The position numbers and the translations under genes were made by a program. The notes below the pieces were generated by a model. It had not been told where the DNA came from, ran no database searches, and saw only the letters and a list, made by a program, of their open reading frames with translations. From Cohnella xylanilytica (lineage in GTDB: Bacteria; Bacillota; Bacilli; Paenibacillales; Paenibacillaceae), in the NCBI RefSeq assembly GCF_014212175.1, contig NZ_JACJVR010000070.1, forward strand, positions 1 through 64,000: a stretch of DNA of 64,000 bases, read 5' to 3'. Positions 16,197-25,328 of the stretch are shown piece after piece (the stretch's first letter is position 1; each line of letters begins with the position of its first letter).

Positions 16197-17023
16197 ACGC
16201 CGGAGATGGCGACCGATTCGATAATCTGCTTCTGGAACGCGACGAAGACGATCAGCATCGGCAGCAGCGCGATGACGGACGCCGCCATGATGAGCGGGTA
16301 GTCGGTCTGGATCGCGTACGTGGCGTTGTAGTTCGCGATGACGAGCTGCAGCGTCTGCTTCTCCGGCGAGTTGAGGTAGATGATCGGCGCGAGGTAATCG
16401 TTCCAGATCGTCATGAACCACAGAATGAGCTGCGCGGCGACCGCGGGCTGGATAAGCGGGAACACGATTCTCGCGTAGATGCCGAGGTACGAGCTTCCGT
16501 CGATCTTCGCCGCCTCGATGAGCGCGTTCGGCACGCTCGCCAGGTACTGCCTCAGGAAGAAGATCATGACGACGTTGCCGAACAGACCGGGGATGATCAG
16601 CGGCAGCAGCGTGTCCACCCATCCCATCTTGGAGAACATCATGAATTGCGGGATCATGATCGACGGATACGGAATCATGAGAGACGAGATCAGAAGCAGG
16701 AAGACGGCGTTCTTCCCCGGGAAGCGCAGCTTCGCGAACGCGAATGCGGCCAGACTGGACGTCAGCGTCCCGACGACGGTCACCGTCACGGCGACGATGG
16801 CGCTATTCTTGATGCCGCTGAGCAGCGGCCCCTTGTCCCAGATCTCCTTGTATTTCTCGAAGTGCATCGGATTCGGAATCCATACGGGCGGCAACGCGAA
16901 CACGTCCATGCGATCCTTGACGGAAGTCGTGAACATCCACAAGAGCGGGGCGATCATGAACGCCGCGCCGACCAGCAGAATCGCGAAGATGATCGTATTG
17001 GCCCATTTCCTTCTAAGCGCCAC
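16187..17023 (-). CDS. Carbohydrate ABC transporter permease, MalG/AraQ type
   Basis: A 278-residue inner-membrane permease with six hydrophobic segments. It has the EAA loop that contacts the ATPase (LIEAAKIDGSSYLGIYARIVFPL) and the family-typical C-terminus (FQKQIIESVAISGVKG). It is the last of a three-gene operon (binding protein, MalF-type and MalG-type permeases; 24 bp after the previous gene). With the GH43 enzymes beside it, arabino- or xylo-oligosaccharides are the probable substrates. No ATPase gene is present; such systems usually share an MsmX-type ATPase encoded elsewhere. Confidence 0.92.
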   Translation of the reverse strand: MALRRKWANTIIFAILLVGAAFMIAPLLWMFTTSVKDRMDVFALPPVWIPNPMHFEKYKEIWDKGPLLSGIKNSAIVAVTVTVVGTLTSSLAAFAFAKLRFPGKNAVFLLLISSLMIPYPSIMIPQFMMFSKMGWVDTLLPLIIPGLFGNVVMIFFLRQYLASVPNALIEAAKIDGSSYLGIYARIVFPLIQPAVAAQLILWFMTIWNDYLAPIIYLNSPEKQTLQLVIANYNATYAIQTDYPLIMAASVIALLPMLIVFVAFQKQIIESVAISGVKG

Positions 17024-17047
17024 AGCGGTTCCTCCCTTCCCCGTACC

Positions 17048-17935
17048 TTATTCGTTGACTTCCGACGACCGGTCCAGCTTGAACTGAACGAGCGTCACGA
17101 TGAAAATAAACAGACCGAGAATGACGGACATCGCCGAAGCGTAGCCCATCTGCAGGTTGCCGAACGCCTTCTGCCAGACGTAGAACACGACCGACGCGGA
17201 GCTGTATTCCGGACCCCCGGTGCTCGTCATGATGTTGATCTCGATGAAGAGCTGCGAGCCGCCGATAATGTTCGTCACGACGACGAAGAAGGTGACCGGC
17301 TTCACCATCGGCCACGTGATGTGCCGGAACCGGCTGAACGCGTTCGCGCCGTCGAGCTCCGCCGCTTCGTAATAATCCTTCGGCACGCTCTGAAGCGCGG
17401 CGAGGTACAGCAGCATCGTGTAGCCGAGCCCCTTCCACACCATCATGATCATGATGGCCGGCTTGACCGTATGCACGTTCTGCAGCCAGTTCGGGCCCTT
17501 GATGCCGAACAGGTCCAGGAACTGGTTCACGAGGCCGAAGTCGCCGTTGTAGGCCAGGTTCCACATGATCGAGATCGCCGCGATGGACGAGATGACCGGA
17601 ATGTAGTAGATGGCCCGGAACGCCGTCGTCCCCGGAATGCGGCGATTGAGCCCCAGGGCGAGCAGCAGCGCCAGGACGATGCCGACCGGAATGGCCAGCA
17701 TCATGAACACCGTGTTGTACATCGCCTTGTGGAACAGTTCGTCTTGGAAAATCTCCTTGAAATTGTCCAGCCCGATAAAGCTCATCTGGCCGAGGCCGTC
17801 CCAGTCCGTGAACGATCCGTAGATCGAATAAACCGCCGGGAACAGCGCGAAGACGAGGAAGCCGATGACCGGCGGCGCGATGAACAGATAGCCCCAGTAG
17901 GCTTCCTTGCGGTACAGCTTGGATTTGGTTGTCAT
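17048..17935 (-). CDS. Carbohydrate ABC transporter permease, MalF/AraP type
   Basis: A 295-residue permease with six membrane segments (for example APPVIGFLVFALFPAVYSI) and the EAA motif YYEAAELDGANAFSRFRHITWP. The start at 17935 is chosen because GAGGTG lies seven bases upstream; an in-frame ATG ten codons earlier lacks a site. It is the middle gene of the operon between the binding protein and the MalG-type permease, and forms the membrane channel with the latter. Confidence 0.92.
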   Translation of the reverse strand: MTTKSKLYRKEAYWGYLFIAPPVIGFLVFALFPAVYSIYGSFTDWDGLGQMSFIGLDNFKEIFQDELFHKAMYNTVFMMLAIPVGIVLALLLALGLNRRIPGTTAFRAIYYIPVISSIAAISIMWNLAYNGDFGLVNQFLDLFGIKGPNWLQNVHTVKPAIMIMMVWKGLGYTMLLYLAALQSVPKDYYEAAELDGANAFSRFRHITWPMVKPVTFFVVVTNIIGGSQLFIEINIMTSTGGPEYSSASVVFYVWQKAFGNLQMGYASAMSVILGLFIFIVTLVQFKLDRSSEVNE

Positions 17936-18025
17936 GGGTTCACCTCGGGATATCCGGCTCCCCAATGACGGCCGTTCCCGCGCCGGAGCGCGGGAACGGC
18001 GTCATCGTCACCGAGAGTCGTGAAC

Positions 18026-19444
18026 TTATTTGGACTTGGACTTCTCTTCCTGCTCGATCGCCTTGTCGAGAAGCTTCTGCATCTTCGGCTGCTCCTGCTT
18101 CACGTATTCGGCCGCGGTGATCTTGCCGTCGAGCACCGGCTGAATATCGGTGAAGAACAGGTTGTACCATTCGGCGTTGTAAGTGAGAATGCCTGGAATC
18201 GGACGGCCGTAGTCGTTGACGATCTGCAGGAACTCTTCCTTGTTCGCCGGCTTCGTGGACGTGTCGGCCGCCCAGGTCTGGGCCATGTCGGTCAGGTTCG
18301 GCATCTGGACCTTCGCGTCGGACAGCATCTTCATGCCTTCCTCGGAGCCGGTCAGGTACATCGTCAGAGCGGCGGCCGCTTCCGGATACTTCGTCTTGCT
18401 GGAGACGCCGATGCCGAGCGAGCCGAGCCAGGTGGCGGTCTTGCCGGTGGAGCCGGCCGGATACGGGATCAGGTCGTATTCGAACGGCAGCTTCTCGTAC
18501 GTGCTCATATCCCAAGGTCCGACCGGGAAGAAGCCGATCTGCCCTTGCATCCAACGCTGGTACGTATCGAGCGTCTGCGCCTCGGAGATCGAAGGCGTCA
18601 CCTTGTACTTGTTCTGCATGTCCGCGAAGAATTGCAGCGCTTCCGCGAACTTCGGATCGTCGATCGTCACCTTCTTATGGGTCGAGTCGATCCAGTCCGC
18701 GCCATTGCTCCATACGAGAGATTGGAGCGTCCAGTTGACGTTGAGGCCCGTACCCCATTGATCCAGCTTGCCGTCGCCGTTCGTGTCGAGGGTCAGCTGC
18801 TGCGCGGTCTTGATGAACTCGTCCCACGTATACGGCTTGTCCTTGTCCGGCAGAGGGATGCCCGCCTTCTCGAACATCGTCTTGTTGTAGCCCATCGCGA
18901 ACGGCCCGAGATCCTTCGGCAAGCCCCAGATGTCGCCTTGGCCGACCGTCTGGCCGTCGTAGCGGTACAGGTCGACGCCCTTCTTCCAGATCTTGTTGAT
19001 GTCGATGTCCGCGTTGTTCTGGACGTAGTCGGTCAGCTTGAGCAGCACGCCGCCGTTGACGTAGGCCATCAGGTCGCCCGGGTCGTAGTAGAACACGTCC
19101 GGCACGCTGTTGCCGGTGATGGCCGCCTTCAGCTTCGTCGCGTATTGGTCGGCCGCGGTCGTAATGATCTTGACCTTGACGCCGGGATGGTCCTTCTCGA
19201 ATCGGTCGACCGTCTTCTTGTAGGCCGCCTGCTCGTCCGGGCCGCCGCGGAACATGAAGGTCAGGTCCGCCTTGCCCAGATCCTTGGTCCCGCCGCTCGC
19301 CGGGCTGCTCGCCTGGCTGCCGGCCGGGCTGCTCGCCGGCGCGCTCGCCTCTCCTCCGTTGTCGTTCCCGCCGCCGCAAGCCGTTAGAACGAGACCTGCG
19401 GACGTAACCAGCGTCAGTGCGGAGATCCAACTCTTCTTAGCCAT
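18026..19444 (-). CDS. Sugar ABC transporter substrate-binding lipoprotein
   Basis: A 472-residue family-1 solute-binding protein. It has a signal peptide ending in lipobox L-T-A-C (C23), a Ser/Ala/Gly-rich linker and then the SBP_bac_1 domain (about 55-455). It is the first gene of the transporter operon and the most likely to decide specificity. It is transcribed from a promoter at 19633-19661 whose spacer contains a cre site, so it should be subject to CcpA repression. The divergent ArsR-type regulator is the likely specific controller. Confidence 0.92.
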   Translation of the reverse strand: MAKKSWISALTLVTSAGLVLTACGGGNDNGGEASAPASSPAGSQASSPASGGTKDLGKADLTFMFRGGPDEQAAYKKTVDRFEKDHPGVKVKIITTAADQYATKLKAAITGNSVPDVFYYDPGDLMAYVNGGVLLKLTDYVQNNADIDINKIWKKGVDLYRYDGQTVGQGDIWGLPKDLGPFAMGYNKTMFEKAGIPLPDKDKPYTWDEFIKTAQQLTLDTNGDGKLDQWGTGLNVNWTLQSLVWSNGADWIDSTHKKVTIDDPKFAEALQFFADMQNKYKVTPSISEAQTLDTYQRWMQGQIGFFPVGPWDMSTYEKLPFEYDLIPYPAGSTGKTATWLGSLGIGVSSKTKYPEAAAALTMYLTGSEEGMKMLSDAKVQMPNLTDMAQTWAADTSTKPANKEEFLQIVNDYGRPIPGILTYNAEWYNLFFTDIQPVLDGKITAAEYVKQEQPKMQKLLDKAIEQEEKSKSK

Positions 19445-19835
19445 TCAAGAACCCCTCCATTTGTGTAATGACCGGACTTGCCGATGGTGTAACCGCATAC
19501 ACCAATGTGCGAGAAAGAGGGTCTTCGCCGGAGCCGACCCTTCTCTCGAGCCTTCCCGACGCCTTCCGGCGCCGGAATGGAAATGGATAGCTAAATCGTT
19601 AACATTTGCACAAATATATTTGGCTTGTATTAACAATATCAGATAAGCGCTTACACGTCAACAACTTTGTAAATATATTTATTTTAATGTTAATAAATAT
19701 ATTAACGACCTACGCTTTTTACCTTGAAATCACGTTATTCCGCCCAGGGTCATTGCCAATTCGTTAATAAAAATATATAGTATTAATACAACGCAATCTT
19801 TCGTCCGTCTCGACGTTCGATCATTGGAGGAACCT
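19445..19835. promoter_or_regulatory. Divergent control region of the arabinan-type transporter and its regulator
   Basis: A 391-bp AT-rich gap. The minus-strand promoter is TTGACG/TATTGT with a 17-bp spacer (19661-19633). A cre-like site, GATAAGCGCTTACA (19642-19655, matching the consensus at 12 of 14 positions), fills the spacer. The plus-strand promoter for the regulator is TTGCCA (19753-19758), 17 bp, TATAGT (19776-19781). Likely regulator sites are the palindrome GTTAATAAATATATTAAC (19689-19706) and a second GTTAATA...TATTAATAC at 19763-19789 that overlaps the plus-strand promoter. A looser GTTAAC...TTAAC lies at about 19597-19634. Confidence 0.65.
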
Positions 19836-20849
19836 ATGAATCTGGATATCTCCGACAAGTCGCTGCCGGTGTACGAGGCGCTGGCGAGCAGCGTCCGGCT
19901 CAAGGTCATTCGCCTGCTGGCCAAGCAGCCGATGAACATTCGGGAGCTCTCCGAAGCGGTCGGCCTGAGCAGCGCCATCATGACCATGCATATCAAGAAG
20001 CTGGAGAAGGCCGGAATCGTGCGCAGCGAGATGCAGCCGAGCCGCGGCGGGGTGCAGAAGGTGTGCTCCTTGCAGGTGGAAGAGGCGGAGATTATTTTCC
20101 CGAACAAGCTGGAGCACATCCGCGAATACCATCAGAGCGAGATCTCCGTCGGCCACTTCACCGACTTCCAGGTGGAACCGACCTGCGGGCTGGCGACGAC
20201 CGAGAAGTTCATCGGCATCGTCGACGATCCCCGTTCTTTTCTCGACGCCGAACGGTTCCAAGCCAAGATCGTCTGGTTCAGCGAAGGCTTCATCGAATAC
20301 AAGATCCCGAACTTCCTGCTCTCGACGGAGAATCCGACCGAGCTGGTCATCTCCATGGAGATCGCTTCGGAAGCCCCTCTCACGAACAACAACTGGCCTT
20401 CCGACTTGACCTTCTATATGAACAACGTCAAGCTCGGCACGTGGACAAGCCCGGGCGACTTCGGGGACAAGCGAGGCAAGTACAATCCCCCGTGGTGGCC
20501 CGACGACATCAACCAATACGGACTGCTCAAGCATCTGACCGTGACCAACCTCGGCACCCGGATGGACGGCCACCCGATGTCCGACGTCACGCTGGAGCAG
20601 ATCAACGTGTGGGATAAGCAGTGGACGCTGCGCATCGCCATCGAGGGCGATTCCCGCAACATCGGCGGCTTCACCCTGTTCGGGAACGGCTTCGGCAACT
20701 ACAAGCAGGATATCGTGTTCCGCTTGTATTACGAGAAGGTCGTGCCCGCCGCGGAGCCGGAGGACGAGGACGCGAACGCCCGCGCGCAGTCGACCGCCGA
20801 GCCGAACGGGGCCGCAGCCAAGGGCGGCCGCAAGCGCGAGCGCAAATAA
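19836..20849 (+). CDS. ArsR-type regulator with a large C-terminal beta domain
   Basis: A 337-residue protein. Its first ~90 residues form an ArsR winged helix (SSVRLKVIRLLAKQPMNIRELSEAVGLS shown in part; MTMHIKKLEKAGIV). The next ~200 residues, rich in Trp, Asn and aromatic beta-strand pattern (NNWPSDLTFYMNNVKLGTW), look like a carbohydrate-binding, galactose-binding-like domain. The tail is charged. The start at 19836 has GGAGG seven bases upstream. It is divergent from a sugar ABC operon beside GH43 genes, so it probably senses an arabinose-containing ligand directly. The domain fold and ligand are inferred. A terminator follows at 20942-20972. Confidence 0.8.
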   Translation: MNLDISDKSLPVYEALASSVRLKVIRLLAKQPMNIRELSEAVGLSSAIMTMHIKKLEKAGIVRSEMQPSRGGVQKVCSLQVEEAEIIFPNKLEHIREYHQSEISVGHFTDFQVEPTCGLATTEKFIGIVDDPRSFLDAERFQAKIVWFSEGFIEYKIPNFLLSTENPTELVISMEIASEAPLTNNNWPSDLTFYMNNVKLGTWTSPGDFGDKRGKYNPPWWPDDINQYGLLKHLTVTNLGTRMDGHPMSDVTLEQINVWDKQWTLRIAIEGDSRNIGGFTLFGNGFGNYKQDIVFRLYYEKVVPAAEPEDEDANARAQSTAEPNGAAAKGGRKRERK

Positions 20850-20941
20850 CGCAAGCCCGAAGGGGCCGAACTTCTTCCCGAAGAAGGAATGGGAGTTCCA
20901 GGGGAGTCCCCCCTTCCGGGAAGGATTATCGCAGGCGATCA

Positions 20942-20972
20942 GGTCAACCCGAGTTGCGGGTTGGCCTTTTTT
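20942..20972 (+). terminator. Terminator of the ArsR-type regulator
   Basis: GGTCAACCCG pairs with CGGGTTGGCC around AGTTG, then TTTTTTT. Confidence 0.85.
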
Positions 20973-20992
20973 TGTCGTAGGCCCGCATCTGC

Positions 20993-21180
20993 AACGAACT
21001 CAGGAGCCGCTATTTATCGTATAAAGCCTATTTTGAAAATCTAACGAATCCCAGCGATCTTATTTAGGTCCTTCGAGGTTAAAACGGGCTTCCGGCACGA
21101 AATAGCGTATCTACGATTCGTTGGAATCGAAAAACGGCTTGTTTTCAGCGAATTAGCGTCTCCTCGATCCGTTAGCCGCC
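20993..21180. repeat. Dispersed ~189-bp quasi-palindromic element, copy A
   Basis: It begins with AACGAACTCAGGAGCCGCTATT and ends with GATCCGTTAGCCGCC (shown partly). It has two outward modules of type TAACGAATC...GCTATTT/CTTATTT on the left and two inverted modules of type AAATAGCG...CTACGATTCGTT on the right. It aligns over its full length with copies at 24881-25070 and 49449-49637. Confidence 0.75.
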
Positions 21181-21281
21181 TCCCCCAATCGAAACGGGCC
21201 CTGACACAAAAATAAGGCGCTGCGCTGCACGTTCCTCGCAAAGATCAGCGGCCCTGTTCCGGCTTCTCTACGCCTCTTCGG

Positions 21282-21311
21282 TTGTCACGGAGTTCCGTTT
21301 GTGTCTACAAT
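21282..21311 (+). promoter_or_regulatory. Promoter of the YesM/YesN operon
   Basis: TTGTCA (21282-21287) and TACAAT (21306-21311) with an 18-bp spacer, 36 bp upstream of the kinase start codon. Confidence 0.6.
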
Positions 21312-21346
21312 AGCGGGTAAAGACGACCTACGACGGAGGAACTCCC

Positions 21347-23110
21347 ATGCCCCGCTGGATTCGCCGATCGCTCAAGAACAAGCTGATCTTCCTGCTCCTC
21401 GTCTCGATCCTGTTCCCTCTGCTCTCCCTCGGCTTCTTCTCCTACATCACGGCGTCGAACCTGACGGAAGAGAAGACGAAGCAATCCGGCATGGGCGTCC
21501 TGCAGCAGATCGACTCGAACCTGGAGTTCATCATCTCCGACATCGAGAACATGTCCCTGTTCCTGATCGGGAGCAAGGACGTGCAGCTCTACGTGAACAG
21601 CTCGAAGGCGGACGCGAGCAAGCAGCAGACGCGCATGATCGAATTCCTGTCCAATCTCGTGTTCTCCAAGCCGTACATCTCGGACATTACGATCTATCCC
21701 GGCAACCGGGCGATTCCGGTGTCCAATACGACGATTTTCGAGACGGCATTACCCGACATTACCGACACGGATCCGAACTACTTCGCGGCCCATCCGTCCT
21801 GGTGGACTCCGCGCTACGACACGAGAACGGCGGCCGGCTCCAAGCGGGTCGTCTCGTTCGTCCGCCCGATCCGCAATCTCTACACGTTCAAGCCCCTCGG
21901 CAAGCTCGTCATCAGCCTGGACGAAGCGGCCCTGGAGCGCATCCTGAGCAAGTCGGGCATCGAGAACGACCGCTACATGCTTCTCCTGGACTCGGAAGGA
22001 CGCGTTCTCTCCGGGACTCTGGACGAGCTCCCCGGAACCGTCGCGGAGGTGCTGCCCGGGCTGCCTCCTCTCGCGGGAGACTCCGGGGCGATAAATTACG
22101 GAAGCGGCGGCGGCAAAAAAACGCTGCTGTACCTGACGGTGCCCGGCGTCGGGTGGAAGCTGGTCGAAGCGATCCCGTTCGGCGAATACAAGTCGCAGAA
22201 CCGGTACGTGCTCGGGCTGACCGCCGCGGCCGTCGGCTTCGCGCTGCTCCTCATCGTCTCGCTCGTCGTCTTCTTCATTCAACGGCTGCTGCGCCCGCTG
22301 CGGATGCTGACCCGGTTCCTGAAGAACACCGATCCCGAGGAGCCGATCCGCACGTACCCCGTCGAATCGATGGACGAGGTCGGCCAGCTCGTGCGCAGCT
22401 ACAACCAGCTCGGCGACCGGATCGCCGCGCTGACCGACCAGGTGAAGCACACGGAAGCGGTGAAGAAGGAAGCCGACATCGCGGCGCTCCAAGCCCAGAT
22501 CAATCCGCATTTTCTATACAACACGCTCTCTTCGATCCAGTGGATGGCGCTGATGAACAAGGACAAGAACATCGCCGAGATGGTCGGCAACCTGAGCGAC
22601 TTCCTTCGCTTCAGCCTGAACAAGGGCGCCCAGTTCTGTCCCGTGGAGCAGGAGGTCGCCCATGCCCGCCACTACGCGAACATCCAGGCGATCCGCTACC
22701 CGGACCAGTTCGACATCGTGTTCTCGATCGATCCGGCGATGAACGGCAAGACGATGCTCAAGCTGCTGCTCCAGCCCTTGATCGAGAACGCGTTCGCGCA
22801 CGGCGTCCAGAAGAAGGAGGGGCGCGGCGTCATCGGCGTGCACGGGACGCTGCAGGGGGCGGCGATGACGTTCGCCGTCGAGGATAACGGCGCCGGCATG
22901 GAACCGGACAAGCTTCGCGAAGTGCTGGCCCAGCTCCGTTCCCCGGACGACCGCGACCGGGTCGCGCGGGGAAGCTACGGGCTGCGGAACGTCCAGCAGC
23001 GGCTGCTTCTGCATTACGGCGCCGACGCCGGCCTGAAGATCGAGAGCGCGGCCGGGGTCGGCACCCGCGTCGCCTTCACCATACCCGCCATGGAGGATTG
23101 GCCCTCATGA
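21347..23110 (+). CDS. YesM-type sensor histidine kinase
   Basis: A 587-residue membrane sensor. It has transmembrane segments at about 13-33 and 285-308 flanking an extracellular Cache-type sensing domain, a HAMP linker (about 308-360), then the His_kinase domain with the phospho-accepting His in QINPHFLYNTL near residue 387, and a HATPase domain (LLQPLIENAFAHG, EDNGAGM, YGLRNVQQRL). It forms a two-component system with the next gene; the ATGA overlap couples their translation. In this family it usually senses a sugar, often through the binding protein, and the ABC transporter just downstream is the likely target. GGAGG precedes the ATG. Confidence 0.93.
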   Translation: MPRWIRRSLKNKLIFLLLVSILFPLLSLGFFSYITASNLTEEKTKQSGMGVLQQIDSNLEFIISDIENMSLFLIGSKDVQLYVNSSKADASKQQTRMIEFLSNLVFSKPYISDITIYPGNRAIPVSNTTIFETALPDITDTDPNYFAAHPSWWTPRYDTRTAAGSKRVVSFVRPIRNLYTFKPLGKLVISLDEAALERILSKSGIENDRYMLLLDSEGRVLSGTLDELPGTVAEVLPGLPPLAGDSGAINYGSGGGKKTLLYLTVPGVGWKLVEAIPFGEYKSQNRYVLGLTAAAVGFALLLIVSLVVFFIQRLLRPLRMLTRFLKNTDPEEPIRTYPVESMDEVGQLVRSYNQLGDRIAALTDQVKHTEAVKKEADIAALQAQINPHFLYNTLSSIQWMALMNKDKNIAEMVGNLSDFLRFSLNKGAQFCPVEQEVAHARHYANIQAIRYPDQFDIVFSIDPAMNGKTMLKLLLQPLIENAFAHGVQKKEGRGVIGVHGTLQGAAMTFAVEDNGAGMEPDKLREVLAQLRSPDDRDRVARGSYGLRNVQQRLLLHYGADAGLKIESAAGVGTRVAFTIPAMEDWPS

Positions 23111-24711
23111 GAATTCTGATCGTCGACGACGAAGTCATCATCCGCAACGGCCTGAGCACGGTCATCAACTGGGAGGAGCTCGGCTTCGAGCTGCTACGCC
23201 CCGCCGCGTCCGCCGAGGAGGCGCTCTCCCGTCTGGACGCGGAACAGCCGCACATCGTGCTGACGGACATTCGCATGACCGGCAAGAGCGGGCTGGACCT
23301 CGCCTCGGAGGTAAGGAGCCGGCTGCCGGAGACGGAGATCATCATTCTGACCGGCTACGACGAGTTCGCCTACGCCCAGCAGGCGCTTCGCGAAGGGGTC
23401 AGCGACTACCTGCTCAAGACGAGCCGTCCGGAGGAGATCATCCGGGCGGCGATCAAGGCGAAGCAGCGCATCCTCGGCCGGTGGGAGTCGCGGAAGCAGG
23501 ATCACCTGAAGCTGGCGGCATTCCGCGACGCCCTGCTGGAGAAGCTGCTCGCCGAAGGCAGCCCTTCGGAGCCGGACGAGGCCGCCCTGGCGCAGGTGCC
23601 GCGCCTGCTGCCCAAGCTCTGCCCGGCCGCCGGCGGAGCGGCGGCGTACCGCGCGCTCATCGTCGCCGCCTCCGGCTGGAGCGACGCCTCGCTGCTGCTG
23701 TTCGCGGTCGAGAACACGCTGAGCGAGCTGCTGCCCGGCGAGACGCTGCTGCGCAAGGACCACGTGCTCGCCGTGCTGGCTTCGGACGCCGCGTCGCCGG
23801 AGGCGGACGGCCTCGAGACGGCGCGCCTGGAGCTGGAGCGCGTCGCCCGGAAGCTCAAGTGCGAGCTGTTCGCCGCGGCCGGCTCGCGCGCGGGCGAGCT
23901 TCGCGGGCTTCCCCGGTCGTACGGGGAAGCGAGGCACGCCTTCGGCTTCCGCTGGATGGCCGGGGACCGCGCGCTTGTCGCTTACGACGAAGTGAAGGCC
24001 CGGCGGGGCGGCAAGACCGTCTGCTCCCAGGAGGAAGAGGCGCGGCTCGTCTCCGTCCTGAAGGGCGGAAGCGTCATCGAGCTTCGCCGCTGGGCGGATG
24101 AAGCCGTGGCGGCCCAGCTCGCCGATCCGGAAGCGACTCCCGCCTCGCTGCGGGCCTACATGGGCTCGATCGTGCTGTCGGGCCGCCGCTGGCTCGAGAG
24201 GGTGTCGCAGTCGCTCGGCGGGGGCAAATCGCTGCAGCCTCCGGAGGAGACGCCGGTCTGGGAGGCGGATCCGTCCGAGCCTCCCGGCGAGGCGCTGTTC
24301 CAATCGCTCCGCGCCTTCCTGGACCTGTACCGCGAAGCCGTCTCCGGCGAACGGGTGTCCTACGTCAAGAGGGCTATCGCCTACATCCGGGACCATCTGG
24401 ACAGCAACTTGACGCTCCAGCAGGTGGCGAAGCAGGTGCACCTCAACCCGAACCACTTCAGCGAGGTGTTCAAGCGCGAGACCGGCCTGACGTACATCGA
24501 CTTCGTCACGAGGGAGCGAATGCGCCGGGCGATGGAGATTCTGGGCGAGTCGCCGGCGAAGATCAGCGAGGTGGCGAGCCGCGTCGGCTATGAGGACGTG
24601 AAGTATTTCGGCCAGCTGTTCAAAAAGGCGACCGGCAAGACCCCGTCCGAGTACCGCGCCGGCCGCGGGGACATCGGCGACGGCGACGTTGGCGAAGGCG
24701 ACGCGGAGTGA
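23107..24711 (+). CDS. YesN-type response regulator with AraC DNA-binding domain
   Basis: A 534-residue regulator. The receiver domain covers residues 1-120, with the acidic pair DDE near residue 7, phospho-Asp in VLTDIRM near residue 55 and the Lys in YLLKTS. A long variable middle follows (about 130-410), and an AraC-type double helix-turn-helix ends the protein (about 420-525: LQQVAKQVHLNPNHFSEVFK, ISEVASRVGYEDVKYFGQLFKK). The start at 23107 overlaps the kinase stop (ATGA), with GGAGG ten bases upstream. It probably activates the sugar-binding-protein gene at 25329. The last ~12 residues are Gly/Asp-rich repeats (GDIGDGDVGEGD). Confidence 0.93.
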   Translation: MRILIVDDEVIIRNGLSTVINWEELGFELLRPAASAEEALSRLDAEQPHIVLTDIRMTGKSGLDLASEVRSRLPETEIIILTGYDEFAYAQQALREGVSDYLLKTSRPEEIIRAAIKAKQRILGRWESRKQDHLKLAAFRDALLEKLLAEGSPSEPDEAALAQVPRLLPKLCPAAGGAAAYRALIVAASGWSDASLLLFAVENTLSELLPGETLLRKDHVLAVLASDAASPEADGLETARLELERVARKLKCELFAAAGSRAGELRGLPRSYGEARHAFGFRWMAGDRALVAYDEVKARRGGKTVCSQEEEARLVSVLKGGSVIELRRWADEAVAAQLADPEATPASLRAYMGSIVLSGRRWLERVSQSLGGGKSLQPPEETPVWEADPSEPPGEALFQSLRAFLDLYREAVSGERVSYVKRAIAYIRDHLDSNLTLQQVAKQVHLNPNHFSEVFKRETGLTYIDFVTRERMRRAMEILGESPAKISEVASRVGYEDVKYFGQLFKKATGKTPSEYRAGRGDIGDGDVGEGDAE

Positions 24712-25328
24712 GCGCAGGCAGGTACGGACGAACGACGCAGGCAGCGATCCGGAGCAAGCGGCGGACGGCGGGCGGATGGCGGGCGGGAGAACCCGGCTGC
24801 GTCCATCGCGATTTCTATCGCCCCCCTTTCCGCGCCCAGGTCCCGGGTTCGAGGCGGAGAGCTGGGGGCCGGCGAAGCTCTAACGAATCTGAGGAACGCT
24901 ATTTGCGTCTAAAAGCCGGTTTTCGAGTTCTAACGAATCGTATAAACCTTATTTCGCCTTTGAAGGCCGATTTGGCCCTGCAAAGAAGCAAATAGCGCTT
25001 CTACGATTCGTTAGCTCCGCCAAAATCGCCTTTTTCGCGAAAATAACGTCTCTTCGATTCCTTAGCCGCCCTATCTGCACCCGCCAATCCCCTCCGACGC
25101 CGATCGCGCCGCCCAAGTACGCGCATCGAGACGACCCGAGAACGCCCCCCGCCTGCCGGTTAACCCCTCTGCCGCCGTCCGTCCGCCGAATTTCCTCCCC
25201 CCTCACCGTTAAAAATCCGTTTTTTGTCCACCCTATGGCTGAAGAGTGTCCCCTGCCCATTCCGCCCGCCCCCCTCTATACTGAAGATGTTCCAAGACGA
25301 GATCGCTTCGATCAGGAGGGGTTCCCCT
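24712..25328. other. Intergenic region between yesN-type gene and the sugar-binding protein
   Basis: A 617-bp gap with copy B of the dispersed element at 24881-25070. A -10-like TATACT lies at about 25279-25284 without a clear -35, as expected for an activator-dependent promoter of the binding-protein gene. The rest is C-rich and shows no gene. Confidence 0.55.
24881..25070. repeat. Dispersed ~189-bp quasi-palindromic element, copy B
   Basis: It begins TAACGAATCTGAGGAACGCT and ends GATTCCTTAGCCGCC. The inner modules CTAACGAATCGTATAAACCT and CTACGATTCGTTAGC are inverted relative to each other. It aligns end to end with copies A and C. Confidence 0.8.

Larger units (their letters stand above)
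20850..21346. other. Intergenic region between the ArsR-type regulator and the histidine kinase
   Basis: A 497-bp gap. It contains the terminator of the regulator (20942-20972), copy A of the ~189-bp dispersed element (20993-21180) and the promoter of the histidine kinase (21282-21311). Nothing coding is seen. Confidence 0.7.

Noticed and set aside
16016-17968. A 650-codon plus-strand frame opposite the two sugar permeases
   Set aside because: His/Arg/Asp-rich composition with no hydrophobic segments or motifs. The minus strand encodes unmistakable ABC permeases.
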